Assembly (NCBI GenBank): GCA_028583405.1
Contig: CM053246.1
Location: 27,886,557-27,950,556 of the forward strand
DNA from: Pogonophryne albipinna
Lineage: Eukaryota > Chordata > Actinopteri > Perciformes > Artedidraconidae
Direction of reading: 5' to 3'
Length of the DNA: 64,000 nt
Positions 32,782 to 45,290 of this stretch are shown in pieces. The position numbers were made by a program, and so were the translations under genes. Every line of letters starts with the position of its first letter. The stretch's first letter is position 1. The notes below the pieces were generated by a model. The model did not search any database. It was not told the DNA's origin and saw nothing but the letters and a program-made list of their open reading frames with translations.

Positions 32782-35460
32782 CAAGGCAAGGCAAGTTTAT
32801 TTATATAGCACCTTTCAACACAAGGCAATTCAAGGTGCTTTACAAAAATGAAAGACATTCAGACAAAGGCATTTAAAAACAGTAAAAGATAATAAAAGAA
32901 ACATTAAAAGAAAAAATACATGAATGACAAGTACATGAATAAAAAGTTACAGTGTATTAAGATATGAATAGTTCACACAGAAGTTCCACTTTACTGATGA
33001 ACACAACGGCTCAGTTTCAATTAAAATTAAATGCAGCGACAAAAAGAAAAGTCTTCAGCCTGGATTTAAAAGTAGTAAGAGTTGCAGTGGACCTGCAGGT
33101 TTCTGGGAGTTTGTTCCAGATATTTGGAGCATAATAACTGAACGCTGCTTTACCATGTTTAGTTCTGACTCTGGGGACAGAAAGCTGACCAGTCCCTGAA
33201 GACCTGAGAGATCTGGATGGTTCATAATTTAGCAGAAGATCAGAAATGTATTTTGGGCCTAAACCATTCAGTGCTTTATAAACCAGCAGCAGTATTTTGA
33301 AATCTATTCTTTGACACACAGGAAGCCAGTGTAAAGACTTCAGAACAGGAGTGATGTGATCCACTTTCTTAGTGTTAGTGAGGACTCGAGCAGCGGCGTT
33401 CTGAATCAGCTGCAGCTTTCTAATAGATTTTTTCGTGAGACCTTTAAAGACACCATTACAGTAGTCCAGTCTACTGAAGATAAAAGCATGGACAAGTTTT
33501 TCCAAATCCTGCAGTGACATTAGTCTTTTAATCCTAGATATGTTCTTTAGGTGATAGTAGGCTTATTTAGTAATTGTTTTAATGTGACTGTTGAAACTCA
33601 GGTCAGAGTCCATGTTGACACCTAGATTTCTGGCTTTATCTGTTGTTTTGAACATTGCAGGCTGAAGCTCAGCGCTAACTTTTATACGTTCTGCCTTGGC
33701 TCCAAAGACCATTACCTCAGTTTTGTCTTTGTTTAATTGGAGAAAGTTCTGACACATCCAGTCATTGATTTGTTCAATGCACTTACTCAGTGTTTTAACT
33801 GGAGAATAGTCTCCTGGTGAAATGGTTACATAAATTTGTGTGTCATCCGCATAGCTATGGTAACTTATTTTGTTGTTTTTCATTATCCGAGCCAGTGGTA
33901 GCATGTAGATGTTAAAGAGAAGAGGCCCCAAGATGAAGCCTTGAGGAACCCCACATGTCATATTTGTCAACTCAGATTTGTATTTACCTATAGAAACAAA
34001 GTTGTTTCTGTCCTTTAAGTAGGATTCAAACCAATTTAGAACTGTTTCCGAAAGTCCCACCCAGTTTTCCAGTCGGTCTAGTAATATGTTGTGGTCAACA
34101 GTGTCAAACGCAGCACTGAGATCTAATAATACTAACACTGAAGTTCTGCCACTGTCTGTGTTTAAGTGGATGTCATTGAAGACCTTTACAAGAGCAGTCT
34201 CAGTGCTGTGGTTTGGACGAAATCCTGACTGGAACACATCCAAACAGTTATTTAAATGCAAGAAATTACTCAACTGTTGAAAGACTACTTTTTCAATGAT
34301 TTTACCTAGAAATGGGAGGTTTGATATGGGCCTGTAATTGTTCATTACTGAAGCATCTAGATTATTCTTTTTTAAGAGCGGTTTAATGACTGCAGTTTTC
34401 AGGGCCTGTGGAAAAACACCTGAGTGAAGAGACTTGTTTACTATATGAAGTAGATCTGAGGCCATGCAAGGAAAAACATTTTTGAAAAACCCTGTTGGAA
34501 TAATATCAAGGCAGCAGGAGGAGGATTTCAGAAGTTGTATAATGTCCTCTAGGTTTTTATCATTAATCTGATGGAATTGTGTCATGGTGTTTGAATTGAT
34601 ATTAGGTGGACACAGAGACAAAACATTTGCTGTTCCTGATGCAGAGGCGCTGACTGCTTGTCTGATTTTCTGAATTTTGTCAGTGAAGAAGGAGGCAAAA
34701 TCATTGCACGCCCTGGTGGATAGAAATTCAGAGGCTACTGACACTGGGGGGTTAGTTAGTCTGTCGACGGTAGCGAACAAGGCACGTGCGTTGTTTTTGT
34801 TTTTGGCAATGATATCAGAGAAGAAAGACTGTCGTGCGTTTTTCAATTCCAAATTATAAAGGCCAAGTCTCTCTTTATAGATTTCAAAGTGCACCTGGAG
34901 ATTTGTTTTTCGCCACCTGCGTTCAGCTCTTCGACACTCTTTTTTCTCTGTTCTCACGGTCATGGCCTTTCTCCATGGAGATATTTTCTTGCCAGACACT
35001 TCCTTTACCTTAGTTGGAGCAATGGCATCTATAACATTTTTAATTTTTGAATTAAAATGATCTACTACCTCATTTACTGAGATGTTAGCAGGGGCAAGTG
35101 TGGAAGAAAAATTCTGAGTAAACATTTCCCTAGTGTTTTCAGTTAAATATCGCTTTGTGGTTACCTCTTTCTGAACATTTTTGTGAACAGAAATAGAGCT
35201 CTCAAAGAAAACACAGGAATGATCAGAGAGTGCAACATCAGTCACCACAACCTCAGAGATATTCAGACCCTTTGAGATAATTAAGTCCAGAGTGTTCCCC
35301 TTATTGTGCGTGGGCTCCGTCACATGCTGAGTCAGTCCATAGTTATCAAGAACACAAAACAGTTCTTTAGCCCCTCTGTACAAACTCGAAGCAGTGTTAT
35401 TGTGAGTTCAGCATCAGTAATCGTAGACAGTCGATAAGCCACGTCTAATTTAGTCCAGGA
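32782..35460 (-). mobile_element. 5'-truncated L2-like LINE with RT frame
   Basis: The 3' end carries GGCAAG pentamer repeats at 32782 (inverse of the CTTGC tail). The frame runs from about 35383 to 33017 on the minus strand, 789 codons, with one TAA at 33560-33562 splitting it into 606 and 180 codons. It begins inside the endonuclease C-terminus (ALSDHS), has an RT domain with LDLSAAFDTVDH, CGVPQG and YADD (33842-33853), then the C-terminal region. The N-terminal endonuclease is missing. The left half matches the copies at 15187 and 21633. The 5' boundary is approximate. Clade placement (L2/CR1-like) is from motif style. Confidence 0.88.
33017..35383 (-). pseudogene. LINE ORF2 (endonuclease remnant-RT-C-terminal region), one nonsense codon
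   Basis: One continuous minus-strand frame apart from a single TAA at 33560-33562. RT motifs in order: AAFDTVDH, CGVPQG and YADD (residues 511-514 from the first codon counted). The low damage suggests a fairly recent insertion. The missing endonuclease N-terminus makes it inactive regardless of the stop. Confidence 0.85.
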
Positions 35461-36715
35461 TAGTGGTGGGCTGCGCACTGCGGGGTCTTGGATTATGGCT
35501 CAACAGAGCAAGTCGTCGTACTAATGACCCGACTATCAATAACATTTCCACCAGGATGCTCGGATCAATTATAATCTTTAAAAGGTTAAGGTTGACTGGA
35601 ACTTTAATTTATTGTAACTTACGAGCATGTAATGGGTTTTATACCTCCAAGGTGCTTCTGATCAGCCATTAGGGTTTTGTCTAAGCCATGCTGCTACCTT
35701 TTTAATCTCTGCCAAAGGCTGATTTGATCATTTAGCCGCCACAAACTCTGCCCCTGAAGTCTTAATGAAACCTGGCACGTCCAGTTAGCTTGTGTATATT
35801 CAGGGGGAAGTGGTGGAACAAATGGAAACAGGGCTGAGGGAAGGCACAGCATTTAAAGTAGAGGTGCTACTGAGGTGTTTGAAATTCAGCTCTCCTCTCA
35901 CCCGGATTTGACTCATGTGGAGGGATCTTGTCGGTGAGTGTGAGGGGTTTAACTTTCTTTAAAAGCGTCATCATTCAGTGCAGGTTTGTTGATCAGCTCT
36001 CTTCAGTCAGCTGGGGACTTTTTTACTCCATCAGATGAGTCTCAAACATGAATAAAAGTCTGACGATGCGACCAAGTGGAGACACAGTGTGTCTGCATGG
36101 GCTTTAGATGTTTATTTTACAAATATGACTGTACTACATTCACTGCTTCATAATGTCGGCTATCATTCGTTAAAACAACAAAATGTGCGGCTTAAGTCTC
36201 GAATATAAACAAAGTGGCTGTTTTTATTCCTAATGTGTGATCTCAATCTGTTGCATCACTGATAAAAAAAAGAAGCCACCCACTTGCATTTACTGGAGGC
36301 CGTCTGCCCTCCATCACATCTAAAGTCTTAGATGACATTAAGTAAGCAAATATGTAGATAAGAGCTTTAGAGCTTGGAAGGCGTCTGGCTGTGTGACAGT
36401 GGCAAAAAGGGGTTTGAAATATTGACTTGCGTTACCTGAAATCCTGTGAAGTGACATAAACTGTAAACAGCATGGTCATGTTAGTCACACTAGGGAGTCT
36501 TTGAGAACTACAGCAATTCACAAAAACATACCAAAGAGATGAATGAAGCCAAAGATGTCCAGCTTTCTCTTTTTTTCTCATCAAAGTGAAACTATTCCTT
36601 TGACTTGAAGGTCTAGCACTTCAACAAATGAAAAAGGGCTGATGTTGTCTGTTACAGCCTTACCTTGCAATCTTAGAGAATGTTCTGGCTGTCCACAAAA
36701 GTCTATTATTTACAT
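35461..36715. other. Unassigned intergenic sequence
   Basis: May include a little more of the LINE 5' side at its left edge. No gene or element recognised. Confidence 0.5.
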
Positions 36716-36843
36716 CAGGGATCACCAACTACATTTGTCCAAGGGCCAAAATGTATCCAATAGACACTATCGCGGGCCGGGGGGGTACAGGTACTGCATA
36801 AAGCTTAGCAGACTCTTCACGCTAACGAAGGATCACTTCTAGG

Positions 36844-37768
36844 CAGGGTTGGGAGGGTTACTTTGTAAATGTAATCAGTTACTGATTACTGAATACATGC
36901 TCTAAAAGTAATCAGAATACAGTTACAGTTTTGTGTCTTATAAAAGTAACGTGTTCAGGTTACTTTTAGAATACTTTTGGAATACTTTCTTTTTCCATAA
37001 CAGATGGGTATGTTTTGGTGAGCAGGAGACACTTGTTTTACTGTTTTAATGGCTTATCAAGAACTCAAACACAACATCTTGGTGTCATTCTGGACAGCTC
37101 CCTCTCATCTGCACCCCACATACAAAACATCACCCGGACTGCATTCTCCTACTGTAAACCTTTCCTTAGAATATGTTATGAATTGTAAGGTGTCCTTGGG
37201 TGCTTTGAAAGGCGCCCCTAAATAGAATGAATTATCATTATTATTTATTATTATTATCTGAAACGATGTAATAACTTTTAAAACTTGTTCCAGTCACTTG
37301 CCCCATGCATTCAGCAGCAGCAGGCCATTCACTTTGATTTGATCCCGTTATAAATGTCATCATTTCGACAATAAAGAAATGCTACATCAACGTCATCTTG
37401 CACATTTTATCTAACCATCTCCGTTTCTAACTTTCAATATATTTTAAGAGATCTCTCTCTCTCATCTGCGTGCGGGGGCGGGGCCTCACAGACACGCTGC
37501 ATCTCTCTCTCGCTCACAGACATGCTGCAGCGCTGTGCAGTGTGCACACAGTTCTGCCGGTAATGAATATTACATTTTGTGAGGAAACTTTTCCACCAAT
37601 AATTCCAATAAGTATTCCAAAATGTATTCACTTCAGGTTTACGAAAGTAACTGTAATCAGATTACTCGTTTTTCAAATGTAACGCCAGCTGAATACAGTT
37701 AGCCTACTTGATTTTTGTATTCTGATTACGTAACGCCGTTACATATATTCCGTTACAACCCAACCCTG
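36844..37768. mobile_element. Inner hAT-like element, 925 bp
   Basis: Starts CAGGGTTGGGAGGGTTAC; inverted right end CAGGGTTGGGTTGTAACGG. Flanked by a perfect 8-bp duplication CTTCTAGG (36836-36843 and 37769-37776). Subterminal GTAATCAGATTAC-like repeats. Carries a LINE scrap. No transposase. Confidence 0.9.
37060..37258 (+). mobile_element. LINE 3' fragment inside the inner hAT
   Basis: LGVILDSSLSSAPHIQNIT and RTAFSY can be read at 37080-37155, a signature of LINE RT C-termini. A short 3' UTR follows (GCTTTGAAAGGCGCCCCTAA) and an ATTATT tail. Heavily 5'-truncated and internally shortened. The family differs from the L2-like copy at 33 kb. Confidence 0.65.
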
Positions 37769-38108
37769 CTTCTAGGCTACTGTCCCGCAGCTCCTGCCTC
37801 TCTGTTGGACTCTGGGGCTGCTGCTGTGGTGCGGAGCGCACAAAGCAGACTCTTCACAACTAAGGATCACTTCTTCTTCTTCAAGGAAGGGAAGGTTTCG
37901 CAGTACGCAGTCTTCTGTCCCGCAGCTGCTGCCTCTCTGTTGGACTCCGGTACTGCACCTTACTCTCGAGACGTTGTAAAAACAAAATGGGTGGGGGGCG
38001 AACGCAGTAAACACTCCGCCAACGCCACAGTCACCCCCGTCGTGCGGGCCGGATGAGAATGTCTGGCGGGCCGGATGTGGCCCGCGGGCCGCCAGTTGGT
38101 GGTCACTG

Positions 38109-41100
38109 ATTACATCATCAGTTGAGAAGCATTCAGGCAACTTCCGTTTGCCAGTTTCATCACAGCATCTTTCTTTCTAGCTGTGTCTTTAGACACGTAG
38201 AAACTCAGATAACAGGAGGCTACAATAACTTTTACAAAGCAAGCCTTGTTTGCGATGGAAACATGGCAGAGACTGAATTGACTTAAAATATCCTGGTCAA
38301 AGTTCTTTTGTACTTACTGACTAATGTTCCGATATCTGTTTTGTCATTATTTGACCATACCAAAAGTCAGCTCAAAATATTATTGTTTTTGCTGCACCAA
38401 CCAATACACAGTGATTACTAGGAAACAGTAATTAAGTGTTATAGATAAATGAAGTAAAACTTGAAATTCTGTCATTTAAATGCCGTTAAAAAACCTTCAC
38501 TTAGCAAGGTACTTTTATTATGGTTGCTCGCTCAAACTATTATTGTACAGTACCTGGTCTCTAGACTAAATACCCCACCAGAAGATTAAAGTCGATGATT
38601 TACCGTAGTAAATCTGTATCAGATCAAACATTGGAAGTAAAACATTTGCTTATGAGTTGACAAATGATCCCTGAATCCATAAACTGTCCTACATTTGTTT
38701 GCAGGGAGGAGAGACCTGAGATTAAACAGCAACGGTTTGTGCACTCTGTTTTATTATCCATGTGAATTACTGTGGGTAAATGATAAAATAAAATAAATAA
38801 GACTTAAGCCCAATGTTTGATGAGGACCAGTAAAGAGTTTTAACAGCAGTCATAATTACAGATCTGTGTTACCGATATTGAATTGGGCACATTGTCCTTT
38901 TTTCTAAAGTAATAGATTAAATAAGACAACCAAATGGACCAAACAAATATAACTCCAGTCCAGCTGACCTTCAGAGCATCACAGTTCATTAACAGTGCCA
39001 TGTTATATAGCTGGGTTGCATTGGACGTCCACATTGATGTTCATTTTTACAGCATCTCCGCCACGCCTTGTTTCTTATAAATGTCAGCGCTGCTGGCTCT
39101 CACACTCACGAATACTATAAAACACAGTTTAATCTCACACTTGACAAGGTTTTTATGAAATTGAAATGGACAGGAAATGGCCATAGTTGTTTTCACAGAT
39201 TACTCTGCAATTGTTTAGAATTATCCTATTGGTTTGAACCGAGGGTAACCAAGAAAACATCTATTTGAGGGACTACAAATGAAATAAAAAAGATGATTAC
39301 ACGTCTGAAGGGTTTCAGACCCCATTTCTTCTCTCAACCATTCTGTGTTCGAAAGGGAAAGGACATAATTAGACCTCTATTGATTTTTAATTATGTCAAT
39401 GTTGCTACTGTTCTGTGAAGACCAGAAAGAGCAGCTCCAGGAACAGTTGTTGATCTTGTGAGTGGTTACCCATTTATACTTACAACTGAACTGCATTAGA
39501 GGTCAGTGATCGAAAAACAAGTTTGGAAATGTTGGTTGTTTCTCGTGGTTTGACTAACTGTCAGTGGATGTACGCTTAAACACTGCTGTCATTAAATATA
39601 TATATATATATATATATTTATATAAGGGAAGAATGGAAAGGGAACAACCAGTATAACCCATTGTAGCTAACAAATGGCTGAATTAAATGTCTTAACGCCA
39701 AACCTAAAAACAATACCAACTTTCTTTAAGGCACCATTAACTCTTACCAACATTCCACCTTCAAAATGAAATGCAACTGATATGGCCACTGAACAAGCTG
39801 ATCTTTAATGAAGATATATTGTTAGCAGAGGTCTGCGTTGTGTTTATGACAACCAGCCTTTAATGTCTGCATCCTTGTTACAGTAGGTATTGATCAGGGC
39901 CAGACTGGCACCGTGTCTTTGAATTATAAAAGGTCATGCTTGCAAGAGAAATAACCACAAAGAAAATGGAATTGTACTTACGTACGCACCATTTGGTGGA
40001 GACCTTTATCCATGAACTGCTTGAGTGAATTTTAAAGCTTGAAAAAATGTTGTATACTATTGTATGGACAATACAGTAAAATTATTGTTATTTAAAAAAG
40101 TGGTTTAAAGTGAGCAAGAGTTTGCCAATTAATCGCTGTATTTGTAACATTAAATAATGTGGTACAGTTAGTGTAACCAAAAACAAAAAAAGAGAGAAAA
40201 AAGGTAATTTAATGTTTTTTTTTATTTCGAAATATAAGTGTATTTAATTAACTTAACTCATCAGAAAAATCCTATATGTGTTAAGTGGGTTGTTCAATCA
40301 GACGCAGCACACCATAAACACACACAAAAAATCTGAACCTGAAGGCACCAAATGCAATCGCGGACATAGCTTGCAAATGTATACTAAAGGAATAAGTATT
40401 TGCTGAGTAACTTATTTTGCTTTTGTATAATACTTAACAGAATATATTTGGGTTCAGGACTAATCAAACTGTTTATCAATGATGAAAAAATTGTTAGTTG
40501 CGGTTCTAATAGATATGTTAATGATACGCTTTATGTTTCTGTCCTGTAACACTGAAGGTACACTAGAGCTATATGACTTGGAGGCCTTCACATGTTTCAT
40601 GTCAAGCAAAGGTCAAAATATGTGCATGGTCTTTACTTGGGGCTAAAATCTGTATACCAGCACATGCATGGAAGTAGATCAAGCAGACAATTGCATGTTG
40701 TTTCTCATTATTACCCTCCATCTGTTGAGATGTATTGTATCTGTCATCTGTTCATTTTTTCAAGAGGACATCAATACACCATGTGTTTGCGCTGCTTCCT
40801 CAGAGAGAAAAATGTCCGACAGGAGTCCATCAGATCAGACAGAAGAATTAAGTGCCTCCTGAGAAAGGAAATGCGTTGTCAGTACTAACACGTGGGAGAT
40901 GGAATGCAGGTTAGCTGGAGGGAATATTCTATTATTTACACCGTAAGGTGTTTTGTTGACGTACAGAGAAGATTCTGCTCTACCTCTGACTCAATCTGAT
41001 GTTTCATTTGTTTCCAAGAACTCCCTGTCTTTGCTGCTGGAAACTCATCAGTGAAATAAAAAAATCCCTCCTTGATTGAATTCAGAGTTGAAGCACAACA

Positions 41101-42327
41101 CCCCCCTCCGTCACTACAGATGAGTCCGACCCTCAGTCATTCACACTGTGACTCACAGCCAACAGAGCAGCACGTTACCAGATACTGAGACCACTAAGAA
41201 AACATAGGATTTATGTTCTGTTGAAGCAGATAACTAAAAGTGTCTGAAGCACGTCATGAAACGTGTCAGTATATTTTGAAATGTATACGTCTAAAATATA
41301 ATACACAGTAATAATCAATATACTGTACTTAAACTGGTACAATTTAGTTAGATTGATTAGCATACAGAATAGTAAAAATGTATAATAATACTTTAATGAG
41401 AGAAAAAGCAGACTGAAGTTAATCACTAGCATTGCCGGAAAACTAACAATAAAGGGTGGAGGTATACTCTCCTGTATAACGCTATATGAACATGATAATA
41501 TAAAGGATATAAAAATAACAGCTACAAGATCAAGAAAAATGAATGTCTTTTTAAGCTTGTTTTTTCCATTTCTATATTAGAAAACCCGTTCTGGCTGCGC
41601 TGCCGCAGCATGCACAGTAAAACCTGCTAATGGTCCAAAATGCCTCGTCCTCAACCATCCAAGAACAGCTAATGTTTCTCCACTTTCCACCACTCTCCTC
41701 TGGCTCTGTATTACTGCTCACATTCAGTTTGAGTCACTAATGCTCACTTGCAGTGGCCAGGAGAATAGGACCTGAACTCCCTCATCAGGTTAATGAGCCT
41801 TCTAGTTCAGCAACATCTGCAAATAACTGCCACACGTTTTCTCTCTTACTTTCCACCCTTCTTAATCTTTTTCTTTTTCCAACCTGCTCCATCTCTATTT
41901 TTCTGTCAATACATATAATTTGCAATGCACAATCATTAATTTTAATCATTTTTACGAGATACAGATTTCCCCAACAATTGGTCCCAGTTTGAATGTATCC
42001 CATGCAAGATAAAGGCTCTTAATACATTTATATTAGAATATCTTGGATGCCTTTAATGACTCTTCTGCATATACAGTCTATGCTCTTTTGTCATAATGTG
42101 TGTGGAATTTGTTTGTTTCATGTTTTATTTTTGTGTTTTTATGTCATATTGCTGCAAAAATAATTGTATTTAAACTGAACTTCACTTGAAAAGCAAAGAA
42201 AGACGATTTAACTAAACAAGATGCTCTGGTACCTTCTGAAGCACACAATCAGAGCACTTCTTGTCACAGTCTGGACTCACCAATTGTGTTGCACTAGTAT
42301 TTCTCAGTCACCTTAGTCACATGGTAG
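38109..42327. other. Unassigned intergenic sequence
   Basis: A TA dinucleotide run at about 39595-39620 is the only structured feature. Short open frames (for example 40592-40888) show no domain and no splice support. Confidence 0.6.
39595..39620. repeat. (TA)n microsatellite
   Basis: Uninterrupted TA run in intergenic DNA. Confidence 0.9.
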
Positions 42328-42871
42328 CAGAGGTGGGAAGTAGTGGAGTGAAAATACTTTGTTACTGTACTTAAGTACATTTTTCTGGTATCAGTACTTT
42401 ACTCCACTACTAATTTATTACTTTTTACTTTTACTTCTTACTTTTTTAACACAGATATCTGTACTTTATACTTCTTACATTTTCAAAACAGGTTTGTTAC
42501 TTTAGTTTTAATCTGCGTTTGGTGGCGTGATCATTATTATTTAGAATCATTGCGTGCAATCCGTGTATCCATAATTTCCTGGTCTTCTCTCAAGAAGTGA
42601 GAAATGACCAATGAAAACGTTGTCATGTTGCCGTTGTTCAACATCGAAACATTCATTAGCTAACAATGACATTATTGTTCTATTAATATAAAGTGAGGTC
42701 AGTTACTCTTTAAAACAGTTGGTAGTTATGGATACTTTTTACTTAAGTACATTTCGAAGCCCATACTTCTTTACATTTTCTTGAGTAAAGAAGTTTAGTC
42801 AGTACTTCTACTTTTACCACACAAGTATCTGTACTTCTACTTGAGTAAAGGGTGTGTACTTTTGCTCTCTG
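42328..42871. mobile_element. Tol2-like hAT MITE, 544 bp
   Basis: Starts CAGAGGTGGGAAGTAGTG, ends with the inverse of CAGAGAGCAAAAGTACAC. Both sides are full of ACTTNNNTACTTT and AAGTACTT repeats in inverted arrangement, the style of Tol2 subterminal regions. No transposase. No exact 8-bp duplication found, so it is probably old. Confidence 0.7.
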
Positions 42872-43675
42872 CCTTGTACCAGAACTATTAATCGATAACT
42901 GCAAATAATAAAGCTGGTTACCGACTTTCCCTGGTCTCCCGTGTGTAGCACTTTGGTTCTCAGCTCGTTCGTGACACTTTTTGTCCAATTTCTAAAATTT
43001 CTCTGATACAAACAGGTACTCAAGAGACACATTCACTGTCTTTCTGAAGGTGTTGTGAAGATGGATGCTGAGCCGTAATGACCACAATCTGTGCCAGGGA
43101 TATCATTCCCACAAAGCTCCCAGCTCTCCCAATTTTGAGTACGTAATGCAAACCAAGAAGATGTGATTTTTGTCCAATTTCTGAGCAGTGAAAGAATCCC
43201 AAATGACTTGGTTTCTGAAAGAGGATGTGTGTGGGACAAACATTGGTTTTGTGCCACAAGCAGACTGAGTGACATCCTCCTGAAGGAGCCCATCACAGCA
43301 CCTGGGTCTGCACAGCAACACCTGGCAGGGGATCTCTCTGGGGGTGTTACCTGCTGTTGTTTAATTTATTACCCTTTAATGCTAAGTTATCCTGCTGCAA
43401 GCAAAATGAAATAGTTGATAACATCTCTTTGGAGAAATTTAATTCACGCAGTTTAAATGATAGTTTGCATACAATAAAAGGTAATTAGAACAAAAATAAT
43501 CAAATGTGTGTTGGAACAACCAACAGCAGTTAAAGATATCCAACCATGTTTCAGCATCCAAAGTGTTTCTTAAATCACACGGCAGACATTTTGAAGTGGT
43601 GCACCAAAAGTGGCATTGACTGGGTGAGTCTGCAGGAAATGATGTGCAATGATATACCAGGCATACCCTTTAGGC
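42872..43675. other. Unassigned intergenic sequence
   Basis: No gene or element recognised. Confidence 0.5.
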
Positions 43676-43989
43676 CAGGGGTGTCAAACTCAAATACACA
43701 GTGGGCCAACAAAATCGGTACTAGTCGAGGGCCGGACTGGTTCAATGTTTATTGCAAAATGTATTGAAATGAACTTATTGCACATATTAAACCTGGAACT
43801 AACAAAGCTTACATTATTGCCTAAACAACATTAAAGGGAAATGGAAACACTTTTCAAACTGCTTTCCATGCGACAATATTCCCATTAGGAAATGTATTTA
43901 TCTAGTCTATTTCCAATGTAAACGATCGAGATACGCACATTTATTTTTTGAAATACGTGCCTAATGACCATGGGCGCTTCCATAGCTCC

Positions 43990-44010
43990 GGGACTTTCCC
44001 AGTGACGTCA
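43990..44010 (+). promoter_or_regulatory. Adjacent kappaB and CRE motifs
   Basis: GGGACTTTCC at 43990-43999 matches the classical kappaB site. TGACGTCA at 44003-44010 is a perfect CRE within the palindrome CAGTGACGTCACTG. They lie 45-66 bp upstream of the THAP start codon and so are candidates for the element's promoter. Confidence 0.5.
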
Positions 44011-44055
44011 CTGTGTGGGTACGGCTTCCTGGGTCAAAGCTCAATAACAAACAAC

Positions 44056-44508
44056 ATGGCGTGCAATGCACCAGTAGTTTACAACAAAAGAAAACGGTCG
44101 TCGTCAGGAGCGTATTGTATTGCCCCAGGCTGCACAAATGGATTTTATACGAAGAAGGAAGAAGTACATTTCCATAGGCTGCCACTAAAGGATGAGAAGC
44201 TGCTCAAAGCATGGGTTATTTCCATGAAACGGTCCGATCCGCCGCTGAATCAGTACGCACGTGTGTGCAGCGAACACTTTAAAAATGACGATTATGTCCA
44301 CAAAATGAGGTTTGATGAGTCTGGATGCCTGGTTCAATACAAAACATCGGATTTGAAGCCAGGATCTGTTCCCACAATATTCGATTTGTCAACGTATGCA
44401 GTCGGGAACACCGACCGTCCCAGCACGTCGGCCGCGCAAGACAATGACAGTGTCAACAAACGTGAAGTTCGAGCCACCAAACGAGTTGCTTCAGCTGCCG
44501 AGAGAGAG
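44056..44508 (+). CDS. THAP-domain protein, first coding exon
   Basis: The ATG at 44056 (start MACNAPVVYNKRKRSSSG) is preferred over the upstream in-frame one because the THAP domain follows within 20 residues. C2CH pattern: YCIAPGCTNG, then RLPLKDEKLLKAW, CSEHF and the closing SVPTIF, all expected THAP landmarks, a DNA-binding zinc finger of about 90 residues. The tail is Ser/Thr/Lys-rich. GAG|GTAAAT at 44509 is a good donor in phase 0; unspliced, the frame stops at 44538. It sits in a TTAA-bounded segment, so transposase-derived is likelier than a cellular THAP gene. No catalytic exons found. Confidence 0.75.
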
Positions 44509-44726
44509 GTAAATATTGCAGCACTACCAGATTACTAGCTCACACATGTATTTACTGACACAGTGTGACCTTATTAATTAACGCAATCGCGTCCAAACTA
44601 AATGGTAGCTATTATTATGACGTACAATGGAGAATTGGGGGTGTTCTCTAGCTCAACTAATTAAACTGGCATACACACGCTCATCTGTCGAAAACAGCCC
44701 TAAAAAGGCTAGTATTGCTGGACTAG

Positions 44727-44816
44727 GTGTTCAATGGATGGTATTGCCAAGATGTATGAGGTGTTGGAAAATAATACAAAATATATGTCAACTGACCACT
44801 GGTACATGTGGATAAA
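44727..44816 (+). other. Possible downstream exon of the THAP gene
   Basis: After a GGACTAG acceptor, one frame reads SMDGIAKMYEVLENNTKYMS, then a Trp-rich end up to a possible CCAAG|GTAATG donor (44818). Its phase does not fit a direct join to the THAP exon, so an intermediate exon would be needed. It may be chance. Confidence 0.2.
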
Positions 44817-45290
44817 ACCAAGGTAATGCTCTTTTCAAAAGAAAAAAAGACACCAGAGCCTGTTTTAGACATTGTAACTACGCAAGGAACAAAACTTGAA
44901 AAACAAAAACAACATTAAACATTAAATAATCAGTTGCATTCATTTCTTATGGCTCTATCTGCAGCTTTTCCGGAGTCATTTCTTATGATTACATTTCCCT
45001 CAAAGAACAAACCAAACATGCCCTGTTGTCTCAAGAAAAAAAGTGCAGAAGGAAACATCCATTGAAACTCAGTTTGCTGCCCTGTGATGCTAGTTTAAGC
45101 CAGATACATCTTGGGTGCAAAGTTCATCAATGTTTGGGGTCAGGCTCTGAGCTGAGGAAATCCTCAGGATTGAGTGAAGGTGTGCGTGCAATATACCGGC
45201 GGGCCAGATCTAATAGTAATTAAAAAAAATATCCTGCGGGCCAAAATTAAATCCACCAAGGGCCTGATTTGGCCCCCGTGATTTAAAATA

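Larger units (their letters stand above)
36716..38108. mobile_element. Outer hAT-like element, 1.39 kb
   Basis: The left end CAGGGATCACCAACTACA and the inverted right end CAGTGACCACCAACTGGCGG are TIRs; GGGCC/GGCCC-rich subterminal sequence on both sides is typical of this hAT type. Flanks ATTTACAT and ATTACATC suggest a duplication with one lost T. It is interrupted by the inner hAT at 36844-37768. Confidence 0.75.
43831..44918 (+). mobile_element. TTAA-bounded, Kolobok-like segment
   Basis: Begins TTAAAGGGAAATGGAAACAC inside the hAT-like shell and ends near a second TTAA (44915-44918) followed by shell-like sequence. TTAA targets plus a THAP-domain protein are the hallmarks of Kolobok transposons. 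The right TIR is not visible, so it is probably 3'-truncated or the right limit is wrong. Kolobok assignment is inference. Confidence 0.45.
43676..45290. mobile_element. hAT-like shell with nested THAP segment
   Basis: The left end CAGGGGTGTCAAACTCAAA is the classic terminus of a common vertebrate hAT group. At the right, GGGCCTGATTTGGCCCCCGT is the matching subterminal stretch, but the final TTTGACACCCCTG is degraded. Between them lies a TTAA-bounded segment with the THAP exon. Confidence 0.65.
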
